A DNA stretch of 13,580 nt from positions 1 through 13,580 of the forward strand of contig JAKAQT010000030.1 in the NCBI GenBank assembly GCA_021819605.1, written 5' to 3'. The notes beneath the pieces were generated by a model. That model did not search any database, was not told where the DNA came from, and worked only from the letters and a program-made list of their open reading frames with translations. This DNA is from Thermoplasmata archaeon. Lineage in GTDB: Archaea > Thermoplasmatota > Thermoplasmata > Thermoplasmatales > Thermoplasmataceae. This document shows, in pieces, positions 7,483 to 13,571 of this stretch; within the stretch, counting starts at the first letter, position 1, and each line of letters opens with the position of its first letter. A program made the translations under genes and the position numbers.

Positions 7483-7725
7483 GTTGGACTAAATGTTCGC
7501 AAGAACACACTGGTTCCAGCGGCATGTTCTCCGTGGGGAGAAGGGATACATGCCTCAAGCCCTCTGCTGGAAGCGGGCTGTGGAGCGATGCCCGAAAGGG
7601 ATAATGAATAGCCTCCTTCCCCTGGCACGGGAATGTCAACCAGTCAATCGTCGCTGTTCAATGAATCCATGCCTACATGCATGGGGGAGACCAGCTGCAA
7701 GCCACCTTCCTTCAAGGCGTGGTAG
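7483..7725 (+). pseudogene. Decayed tnpB C-terminal tail / right end of an IS200/IS605-type element, with omega-RNA-like hairpins
   Basis: One frame reads across 7483-7725 with a single stop (TAG, 7609-7611). It ends GETSCKPPSFKAW then TAG, where many archaeal tnpB genes end in an ETGSP-like peptide encoded by the right-end hairpin. The GLNVRKNTL stretch and the LLEAGCG block resemble the low-complexity tail after the TnpB zinc ribbon. The catalytic part and zinc ribbon are absent. The same DNA is packed with hairpins: GGCATG-TTCTCC pairing with GGAGAA and CATGCC (7521-7554, 12 pairs and a six-base bulge), AGCCC/GGGCT (7558-7579), CCC-GAAA-GGG (7591-7600), TTCCC/GGGAA (7617-7633), CCATGC/GCATGG (7667-7684) and CCAC-CTT/AAG-GTGG (7702-7722). 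This overlap of tail and structured RNA is the hallmark of TnpB guide RNA. I judge it a remnant; a stand-alone structured RNA is the alternative. Confidence 0.5.
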
Positions 7726-7756
7726 TTGAAATAAGTCATTAGAATGCGGTGAGCAA

Positions 7757-7840
7757 GCTGGGATAGCCTAGCCTGGTAGGGCGCAGGTCTGGAAAACCTG
7801 TTCTCTTTGTAGATCGGGAGTTCAAATCTCCCTCCCAGCG
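7757..7840 (+). tRNA. tRNA-Ser (anticodon GGA)
   Basis: A full class II cloverleaf of 84 bases. Acceptor GCTGGGA (7757-7763) pairs with TCCCAGC (7833-7839), and discriminator G is at 7840. The D stem is GCC (7766-7768) with GGC (7780-7782). The anticodon stem CAGGT/ACCTG (7784-7788, 7796-7800) closes loop CTGGAAA with anticodon GGA at 7791-7793. The long variable arm is 7801-7815, and the T arm is GGGAG-TTCAAAT-CTCCC (7816-7832). The long arm and G73 fit archaeal serine identity. CCA is not encoded and there is no intron. It reads UCC and UCU codons. Its start is 31 bases after the end of the element remnant, so its promoter would overlap the remnant's edge (GAAATAAG at 7728-7735 is a weak candidate). 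Confidence 0.95.
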
Positions 7841-8126
7841 CTTCAGTTGTGGTTGAACTTCGTACTATTATATGGAAGAGTGACCTGTCATATACGGCAA
7901 CATTGACTAATTCACTGCAGCAATAAATCCAAGCCCAGACAAAAATTATAACCAATATTCTTGCAGTGATGCGCATATTTGGTCACATCATGGAATCTAC
8001 AAGAAAGCACAACAGAATAAGTGAACGGGATATCCTGGAAAGGAGACTCCTCTTGTAATTCCAAGATAGGTCCGGAAAGTGGTGCAGAGGTTCAGAAGAT
8101 GTTATCTCCTTAATGGAATTATCATA
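7841..8126. other. Gap between tRNA-Ser and the HTH/coiled-coil gene
   Basis: 286 bases without a supported gene. A TATA-like AATTATAA at 7944-7951 precedes a 22-codon open frame (ATG 7990 to TAA 8056-8058) that would give a small basic peptide ending LERRLLL. With no family match or ribosome binding site this may be the leader of the next gene instead. Confidence 0.3.
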
Positions 8127-8951
8127 ATGAGCGAAATGGCAGGAAGAGTTTCCCCGGAAATGAAGAGGGGCATAATTGAGAGATATTCAAACGGGAATAT
8201 TTCAAAAGCACAACTTGCCAGGGAGAACGGGATATCTGTATCCACAGTGAATCGCATACTGAAAGAAGTTGTTGCGGAGAACTCTGAAGCAAAGAGAAAG
8301 GAAGCTGCCAAGCCGGATCAAGATATCGGAAAACATGGGATCTATGATGAATATTTTGAATATCTGACATCGAATGGCATCAGCAGAGAAGAACTTCCCC
8401 GCATCATTTCTGGAATGAAGGAAGTGGAGGCCAGATTTTCAGCCAGTTCGGATAACGTGCCCCATGGTGGAGCTTCAGTTGATATCTCAGATTACGTTTT
8501 CAGGGACTTTCTGGAATGGGTTGAAAACAGAAAGATATATGATCTGGAAGCCGCAAAAATGTCATCCGAAATAAATCTGCTGGAAAATCAGAAATCAAAA
8601 CTGAAAGAAGAAATAGAGAGTCTCAGTTCAAGGGTGGTCAACCTGGAGATGTCAGTTGGCCAGATGAGGCAGGAAGCACAGAAGGTGATTGATTCCATAT
8701 CCATGGCGCAAGAAAGGATAAATGCCATGGAATCGCGTATGGCTGAGGACAGAGAACTGCTTGTTGTGTCAGCTGGCATTAACTGGATACTCAAGAATGG
8801 AGAAATCACAGATGAGGCTCTCGACTTCATGAGAAGATACCACAACCTCTGGGAACCTACCGATGGGGAGATTAGAATAAAGATCAGGAACGCACTGATC
8901 CAGGAAATGGAAAATTCACTTTCAAAGCTGAAGGGTGTTATTTCCGCTTGA
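8127..8951 (+). CDS. Helix-turn-helix plus coiled-coil protein of unknown function
   Basis: A 274-residue soluble protein I do not recognise as a named family. Residues 8-48 form a Hin/terminase-like helix-turn-helix (EMKRGIIERYSNGNIS, then KAQLARENGISVSTVNRIL), so DNA binding is likely. Residues 60-120 are a mixed linker with a second helical segment (YDEYFEYLTSNGISREELP). Residues 145-220 are a long heptad-rich coiled coil (from about SSEINLLENQKSKLKEEIE to RINAMESRMAEDREL). Residues 221-274 are a small helical C-terminal part. N-terminal HTH followed by a coiled coil recalls KfrA-type plasmid proteins and some archaeal chromosome-organising proteins by layout only. The frame is open back to GTG 8079, adding 16 residues, but ATG 8127 begins where protein-like sequence starts; no clear TATA or ribosome binding site decides this. 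There is no partner gene beside it. Confidence 0.75.
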   Translation: MSEMAGRVSPEMKRGIIERYSNGNISKAQLARENGISVSTVNRILKEVVAENSEAKRKEAAKPDQDIGKHGIYDEYFEYLTSNGISREELPRIISGMKEVEARFSASSDNVPHGGASVDISDYVFRDFLEWVENRKIYDLEAAKMSSEINLLENQKSKLKEEIESLSSRVVNLEMSVGQMRQEAQKVIDSISMAQERINAMESRMAEDRELLVVSAGINWILKNGEITDEALDFMRRYHNLWEPTDGEIRIKIRNALIQEMENSLSKLKGVISA

Positions 8952-9286
8952 TCATTTTGTCGATGCAATGCGATGGTCTTGTTTAACATTTGCTCGCGAA
9001 GCAATCTCATTCGCAGGAATTAAGATGAAAACCAGTAAACCTTATGGTTTCCCCCAGCACATTGTAATGTCCACCGGCAGATGGAAATGAAATAGATTGG
9101 ATAGCTTAATGCTTCATGTGTGCCAGCATCCCTAAAGCCAGATGTTTCAGCACGAAGGACAGAGTAATTTCTGGTTCAGGAAGATCAGGTACATGGAGTT
9201 CCTCCAGCAGTCCTTGAAGTTGAGGGGGCCTGGCTCTTGCGGGTAGAGGAGGCCACAAGCCATCCTGATAATCATCTGCTAGGGGA
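8952..9286. other. Unexplained gap between the HTH/coiled-coil gene and the second ABC operon
   Basis: 335 bases where two convergent units end. TTGCT/AGCAA (8990-9004) and AAACC-TTAT-GGTTT (9037-9050) are small hairpins that might mark transcript ends. A minus-strand open frame at 9106-9306 overlaps the permease gene's end and has a proline/leucine-rich product with no family features, so I do not call it. Nothing else is supported. Confidence 0.4.
8990..9004 (+). terminator. Possible hairpin at the end of the HTH/coiled-coil transcript
   Basis: TTGCT and AGCAA pair around CGCGA, 38 bases after the stop codon. No T-run follows, so its role as a terminator is weakly supported. Confidence 0.2.
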
Positions 9287-10720
9287 TTAGATAAATCCAC
9301 GTTCAACCATTTTGTTTACACGCCTCGTCCAGTAGTTTTTCCTTGTGAGTATGAGCGCAAGAATCAGTGCCATGAAGGCACTTAGATAAATAAGTGAAAT
9401 GGGTATAAAAATTATGGAGAAGGCAATTATGTAGAATCCTATTATTGGCAGGATCATCAGAAACTGGTTGGCGCTGAACCTTGCCGGTATGTAATTTTCA
9501 TCCTTCATCTGGTAAGGCCTGACAGAGAAAGCCATGAAAAGGTACACTCCCACCATGAAAGGGCTTGCAATCTCGAAAACAGGAATGACCATGAGGGTGC
9601 CCTGCACCCCAAGAAGATAAAGCGCAAAGCCTGCAATGGCTATTGGAATGCCGGCAATGGCAGCCTGGATCATTTTAGATATAATGAGCATGTTGACGTA
9701 GGATCCCGGTTCCATGGACATGAAGGATAGCCAAGCCCTTTCATAGGCCATGGCACCTGAACTCATGATCATCTGCGGTGTTGACCCGAGGTATATGATA
9801 AGAAACATTGTAACAAGGTTGACTCCGGAGATTCCCGGAAAAGAAATATACTCTGAAGGTCCAGCGTAATGCAGCATATAAATGGAATAACCCACTGCAA
9901 TGGCGATGAATATGATGAAAACAACGGAAAACTGTATTCTCCTGGCAGTGGACTTTATGTTTCCCATTGAGCTTGCCCTGGTGGCAAGGCTTATCTGAGT
10001 TATTCCCAGCTTCAGGATTGCCATGTTTGGAGAGAGTCCCACATACCTGGAAGTTTTCCTGAAATTCATAGACTGCTTCCGTATTCCGGAAACACGGTAT
10101 GGTAGATTCTCCCCTGAAAGGATTCTCACTGCAAAGAACAAGCTGGCAATGGTCACGGGAAAAATTGTAAGAAGCGACAGAACCGGATTGTACTTCAGGA
10201 ACGAGATTGCGCCATATTTGAAACCAAGATAGCTGGAAAGTATCCAGAGCAGGGACACAGCTGCAAGTGGGATTCTCAGGAAAAACGACCTGTCAGTCAG
10301 GACAATGCCCACGGAAACAGAGAACAGGGCAAGCAGGATTACATCAATAATGGCAACTCCCACAAGGGCAGAATATCTGTAAATCCCAAGGATTGTTATT
10401 AGCGAAGCTGCCAGAAGTATGAGGCCCGATGCTAGGAACTGTGCTGTAAACAGGGCAGGAACGAGGTCTCTTCTCCGGATAGCTGATACCAGCAGGAATT
10501 CCTGGTCAGACTTTGTGACTGAAATTCCGCCAAAAATTATGGATATTGTGGAGAAAACACCTATTATAAGGGTGAAATAAAGGTCGCCATACAGGTATCC
10601 ACTGCCAGCATCATTTCCTGACAGTGAAATCAGGGAGTACAGGAGCACAAACGCTATGACGGCGAAATAAGAAGCAGAAAACCTTGTCCTCAGGATGAGC
10701 TTCATTACCTTAGTGAACAT
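9287..10720 (-). CDS. Large ABC-2 type permease, second cassette
   Basis: A 477-residue integral membrane protein with about 12 hydrophobic segments, starting right after a short basic N-terminus (MFTKVMKLILRTRFS). A charged soluble stretch near residues 205-255, between the two membrane halves, may dock the ATPase. No substrate-binding or protease domain is fused. ATG 10720 overlaps the end of the upstream ATPase gene by 11 bases; ATG 10705, five codons later, is a possible alternative. It pairs with that ATPase as an exporter of unknown cargo. Compared with the permease at 4725-6344 it has the same layout but no obvious long identical stretch. Confidence 0.85.
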   Translation of the reverse strand: MFTKVMKLILRTRFSASYFAVIAFVLLYSLISLSGNDAGSGYLYGDLYFTLIIGVFSTISIIFGGISVTKSDQEFLLVSAIRRRDLVPALFTAQFLASGLILLAASLITILGIYRYSALVGVAIIDVILLALFSVSVGIVLTDRSFFLRIPLAAVSLLWILSSYLGFKYGAISFLKYNPVLSLLTIFPVTIASLFFAVRILSGENLPYRVSGIRKQSMNFRKTSRYVGLSPNMAILKLGITQISLATRASSMGNIKSTARRIQFSVVFIIFIAIAVGYSIYMLHYAGPSEYISFPGISGVNLVTMFLIIYLGSTPQMIMSSGAMAYERAWLSFMSMEPGSYVNMLIISKMIQAAIAGIPIAIAGFALYLLGVQGTLMVIPVFEIASPFMVGVYLFMAFSVRPYQMKDENYIPARFSANQFLMILPIIGFYIIAFSIIFIPISLIYLSAFMALILALILTRKNYWTRRVNKMVERGFI

Positions 10721-11456
10721 CTGACATCAACCTTGCAACAATGGATTCAATGGGCGTATCCTTGGCTGCTTCAGCTCTGAGTTCGGACATGCTACCTTCC
10801 CAAATCCTGTTTCCATGGGATATGATGAGGCACCTGTCTGTCAGCCTCTCTGCTATAGACATTATGTGTGTGGACACGAGAAAAGTTGCTTTCATGCCTG
10901 TAAGGAAACTGATAACTTTCTCCTGCGTTGGAATATCAAGATAATTGAGGGGTTCATCCATGAGGACAATTTCAGGATGATGTATGATGGACAGTGCCAG
11001 GGCCAGTTTCTGGCGGTTTCCTCTTGACAGCCTTGAGGTCCTGGCCTTTTCATATTCCCTGAGTTCCAGCAGATCGATGAGCGACTCTATTCGATCCGTT
11101 AGGTCAGGGGTGTTTCTTATGGCACCAATATATTCCAGGTTTTCCCTGACAGAAAGGGTAAGGTAAGGGCTTGCATCCTCGGGAAGATAACCCATCAATC
11201 TCTTTGCATCATAGCTGTTTGGAGGAAAACCCTTTATTGATAAGGAACCAGCATCCGGTTTCAGCATTCCAGCAAGAAGCTTAAGTGTAGTGGATTTCCC
11301 GGCGCCATTTGGGCCAATGAGTGCAACCCTCTCGCCACAGGGGATATGAAGGGTCAGTCCCTTGAGGGCATCCTGCTGGCCATAGCTTTTCCACACGCTA
11401 TCGGCCGAAATGCAATAGGAACTGAACTGAAAACTCTGATTCTCTTCTATGTTCAT
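10710..11456 (-). CDS. ABC exporter ATP-binding subunit, second cassette
   Basis: A 248-residue ABC ATPase. Walker A is GPNGAGKS at 48-55 (K54), the Q-loop region is GYLPED at 89-94, the C-loop is LSRGNRQK at 143-150, Walker B is IVLMDEP with D157 and E158, and the switch His is H187 in VSTH. All hydrolysis residues are present. The frame extends upstream to ATG 11546, but TTATATAT (11488-11481) falls inside that extension and predicts transcription from about 11458. Translation therefore should begin at ATG 11456 (leaderless) or possibly ATG 11462, and the extra residues upstream are not like the family. It is the first gene of a two-gene operon with the permease, divergent from the ribosomal operon. 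Confidence 0.9.
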   Translation of the reverse strand: MNIEENQSFQFSSYCISADSVWKSYGQQDALKGLTLHIPCGERVALIGPNGAGKSTTLKLLAGMLKPDAGSLSIKGFPPNSYDAKRLMGYLPEDASPYLTLSVRENLEYIGAIRNTPDLTDRIESLIDLLELREYEKARTSRLSRGNRQKLALALSIIHHPEIVLMDEPLNYLDIPTQEKVISFLTGMKATFLVSTHIMSIAERLTDRCLIISHGNRIWEGSMSELRAEAAKDTPIESIVARLMSDVH

Positions 11457-11480
11457 AATCATGACTAACATAGTTCGGTG

Positions 11481-11488
11481 ATATATAA
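11481..11488 (-). promoter_or_regulatory. TATA element of the second ABC operon
   Basis: On the minus strand TTATATAT begins 32 bases before ATG 11456. It decides against the upstream start at 11546, which would place the promoter inside the coding sequence. Confidence 0.5.
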
Positions 11489-11632
11489 CGAATGGGAAAT
11501 CATGGAGGGGGCCTTCAGGACGTGGCAAACAGGACTTCCGGATCATTGCACATGCAGGTCAGTTTAGCACGATGAAACCAAAAACTAAGGGTGGCCACTG
11601 TCATGAGGTTATCAAAAACATCAACAGGAAAG

Positions 11633-11652
11633 AATTATAAGCAGTTTTTAAA
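11633..11652 (+). promoter_or_regulatory. TATA elements of the ribosomal/translation operon
   Basis: Two candidates sit in tandem: AATTATAA (11633-11640), preceded by purine-rich AGGAAAG that resembles a BRE, and TTTTTAAA (11645-11652). The first predicts a 13-base leader, the second a leaderless mRNA starting at ATG 11676. Confidence 0.5.
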
Positions 11653-11675
11653 TGCACCTTTATTCGTGATGTTAA

Positions 11676-12128
11676 ATGGTAGATGTTAAGAAAGTGCCGC
11701 CAGATATGCTGCTGAAAAATCTGGCAGAAACGTTTAAGGAAGACAAGAGAGTGGAAGTGCCCGAATGGGCTTCATATCTCAAGGCAGGAATACACAGGGA
11801 GAAATCATGGGAAGACCCGGACTGGTATTACAAGAGGCTGGCTTCCACCCTCAGGAAGGTTTATCTTAACGGCCCCATAGGCATATCCAAACTAAGTGAG
11901 GAGTACGGAGGAAGGGTTGACAGAGGTTCAATTAGCTATCATCCTGCCAAGGGGAGCCGCTTCATAGTCCGTAAAATGCTTCTTCAGCTGGAATCACTGG
12001 GTTACGTCAAGAAGGACAGAAAGGGGAGAATGGTTTCTCCGCAGGGCTCGTCCGTCCTTGATAAGGCATCAAAGGAGGTTATGAAGGGCCTGGCGCAGTC
12101 AAATCCATCTCTCGAGAAATATCTTTAA
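11676..12128 (+). CDS. rps19e: Small-subunit ribosomal protein S19e (eS19)
   Basis: 150 residues, the normal archaeal length. The all-helical winged-helix fold is recognisable from VPEWASYLKAGIHREK (about 28-43), DPDWYYKRLASTLRKVYLNGPIG (about 48-70) and the GSRFIVRKMLLQLESLGYV helix (about 98-116). eS19 is part of the head of the 30S subunit and in eukaryotes is needed for pre-rRNA processing. It is the first gene of the operon, 10 bases ahead of the PDCD5 gene. Confidence 0.97.
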   Translation: MVDVKKVPPDMLLKNLAETFKEDKRVEVPEWASYLKAGIHREKSWEDPDWYYKRLASTLRKVYLNGPIGISKLSEEYGGRVDRGSISYHPAKGSRFIVRKMLLQLESLGYVKKDRKGRMVSPQGSSVLDKASKEVMKGLAQSNPSLEKYL

Positions 12129-12138
12129 GTGATGGGGA

Positions 12139-12480
12139 ATGGACAGCGACGATGAGCTTGAGGAACTGAGAAGAAGAAAACTGCTGGAAATGCAGAGAAA
12201 TTCGCAGGAACAGCAGGAAATTGAAGAACAGAGGAGAATGCAGGAGGCCGAGAAGGCCAGAAAGCAGCAGATTCTCAGACAGATACTTGCTCCGGACGCG
12301 AGAGAGAGGCTGGCAAATGTGAGGCTCGTGAGACCAGACCTTGCTGAGAACGTCGAGAACCAGCTGGTGCAACTTGCATCAATGGGCAGGATTAACCGCC
12401 TGCTGACCGACAGTGACATAAGGGACATACTGGCAAAACTCACAGAGAAGAAAAGGGAAACAAGAATAGAGAGGAGATAA
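12139..12480 (+). CDS. PDCD5/TFAR19-family DNA-binding protein
   Basis: 113 residues, typical for the archaeal family. The N-terminal third is a charged helix (DELEELRRRKLLEMQR followed by a Gln/Glu/Arg-rich stretch). It is followed by the three-helix core ILRQILAPDARERLANVRLVRP (about 45-66) and the LLTDSDIRDIL motif (about 89-99). Archaeal relatives bind double-stranded nucleic acid; the cellular role is unsettled, but the gene commonly lies among ribosomal genes as here. GTGAT at 12129-12133, five bases before ATG 12139, matches the anti-Shine-Dalgarno end of archaeal 16S rRNA, so internal genes of this operon use ribosome binding sites. Confidence 0.95.
   Translation: MDSDDELEELRRRKLLEMQRNSQEQQEIEEQRRMQEAEKARKQQILRQILAPDARERLANVRLVRPDLAENVENQLVQLASMGRINRLLTDSDIRDILAKLTEKKRETRIERR
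12473..12476 (+). promoter_or_regulatory. Shine-Dalgarno site that sets the L39e start
   Basis: GGAG inside the end of the PDCD5 gene lies six bases before TTG 12483. It supports that rare start codon for the very short L39e gene. Confidence 0.6.
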
Positions 12481-12482
12481 CA

Positions 12483-12638
12483 TTGAGCAGAAACAAGGAA
12501 CTTGGAAGAAAGATCAGGCTGATGAAGAAAGTAAAGGAAAACAGGCGAGTTCCAGGCTGGGTAATGATGAAAACCGACAGGAGAGTAACCACGAACCCAA
12601 GAAGAAGGAACTGGAGAAGGGGCAATCTTAAACTGTAG
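12483..12638 (+). CDS. rpl39e: Large-subunit ribosomal protein L39e (eL39), 51 residues
   Basis: A very small, strongly basic protein that lines the peptide exit tunnel of the 50S subunit. From TTG 12483 the product begins SRNKELGRKIRLMKKVKENR, followed by the family core VPGWVMMKT and NPRRRNWRRGNLKL at the C-terminus; 51 residues is the usual length. It starts two bases after the PDCD5 stop and ends eight bases before the L31e start. The length falls below common gene-finding cut-offs, so it is easily missed in annotation. Confidence 0.95.
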   Translation: MSRNKELGRKIRLMKKVKENRRVPGWVMMKTDRRVTTNPRRRNWRRGNLKL

Positions 12639-12646
12639 GTGAAACA

Positions 12647-12916
12647 ATGGTAGAAAATGAATATTCCAGTGAAACCATAATGAATATACCACTCAGGGGA
12701 ACCAGAGATTCCTCAAGGTCCAGAAGAGCCGATACGGCCATATCCATGATAAGGGCGTATGTCTCAAAGAACACGAGAATTGAGGAAACAAAGATATGGA
12801 TAGATTCCAGAGTGAACGAAGATATATGGAAAAGGGGCAGGGAAAATGTTCAGTCAAAGATCACTGTAAAGGTTATTAAGCTCCAGGATGGAACGGCTGA
12901 AGTATTGTTGCCCTGA
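12647..12916 (+). CDS. rpl31e: Large-subunit ribosomal protein L31e (eL31)
   Basis: 89 residues, normal for archaea, with the typical N-terminal strand MNIPLRGTRDSSRSRRADTA (about 12-31), the AISMIRAYVSKNTR helix, and the WIDSRVNEDIWKRGREN segment (about 51-67). eL31 lies near the exit of the polypeptide tunnel on the 50S subunit, next to where eL39 runs. GGTGA at 12638-12642 is a good ribosome binding site four bases before the ATG. It is four bases from the aIF6 gene. Confidence 0.97.
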   Translation: MVENEYSSETIMNIPLRGTRDSSRSRRADTAISMIRAYVSKNTRIEETKIWIDSRVNEDIWKRGRENVQSKITVKVIKLQDGTAEVLLP

Positions 12917-12920
12917 TTAA

Positions 12921-13571
12921 ATGATTAGAAAAACATCTATTCTTAGAAGTAATTTTATAGGCGTATATGCACGCGTCTGGGAAGACGTGGCATTCGTGCC
13001 TGTGCCAATCGAAGACGATTCTCTCAGAGATATTGAGGAAGGGCTTCAGGTTAAGACTGAGAAGATACTCATAGACAATTCCAATCTCATAGGAAGCCTT
13101 ATGGTTCTCAATTCAAGGGGCATCATACTTCCTGTAAACAGCGAGAAGCTGGATCTCAACCTGGCATCGGGCAGGAACATTCTTTATCTTAAGGACCGCA
13201 TAAATGCTGTGGGGAATGACATAGTCGCAAACGATCATGCGGCAATGGTGCACAGGGGATACACAGCATCCTCAATAAAGAAAATAGCCGATACGCTTGA
13301 TGTTGAGGTCGTGAAGGGAACCATTGGGGGGATAAAAACGGTGGGATCCGCATCGGTCCTCAGCGCCAAGGGAATGCTTGTAACTCCGGACGCTGATGAG
13401 GAGGAAATGAAGTTTCTTTCTGATCTTTTCAAGGTCCCTGTCAAATCCGGAACGGCAAATTTCGGGAACATGTATGTGGGCTCATCAATACTTGCAAACA
13501 GCAAAGGCGTTCTGGTTGGCAAGGATACCACACCTGTTGAAATTGGCCGAATAGATGATATCCTATCCTGA
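12921..13571 (+). CDS. Translation initiation factor 6 (aIF6), ribosome anti-association factor
   Basis: 216 residues, near the usual archaeal length. The repeated beta/alpha pentein pattern is visible: SNFIGVYARVWEDVAFVP near the N-terminus, SNLIGSLMVLNSRGIILP (about 54-71), VGNDIVANDHAAMVHRGYT (about 97-115), ASVLSAKGMLVTPDADEEE and SGTANFGNMYVGSSILANS with final GVLVG. aIF6 binds the 50S subunit on the face that meets 30S and prevents premature joining. In other archaea the next gene is often L18a/LX; the window ends nine bases after this stop, so that cannot be seen. Translation is probably coupled to L31e, as no strong ribosome binding site precedes the ATG. Confidence 0.97.
   Translation: MIRKTSILRSNFIGVYARVWEDVAFVPVPIEDDSLRDIEEGLQVKTEKILIDNSNLIGSLMVLNSRGIILPVNSEKLDLNLASGRNILYLKDRINAVGNDIVANDHAAMVHRGYTASSIKKIADTLDVEVVKGTIGGIKTVGSASVLSAKGMLVTPDADEEEMKFLSDLFKVPVKSGTANFGNMYVGSSILANSKGVLVGKDTTPVEIGRIDDILS

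Noticed and set aside
7334..7639. Minus-strand open frame of about 100 codons
   Set aside because: It lies over hairpins and the tnpB-like tail, has no family features, and looks like a shadow of the structured stretch.
7483..7735. RNase P RNA or 5S rRNA as the identity of the structured stretch
   Set aside because: Neither the conserved P4 sequences of RNase P nor the 5S conserved loops are present; the tnpB-like ending explains more.
9106..9306. Minus-strand open frame of 66 codons after the permease gene
   Set aside because: It overlaps the end of the permease gene, is low in complexity (Pro/Leu), and has no promoter or ribosome binding site. A transposase fragment was considered but not supported.
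11457..11546. 30-residue N-terminal extension of the second ABC ATPase
   Set aside because: It contains the TATA element and is not like ABC ATPase N-termini.
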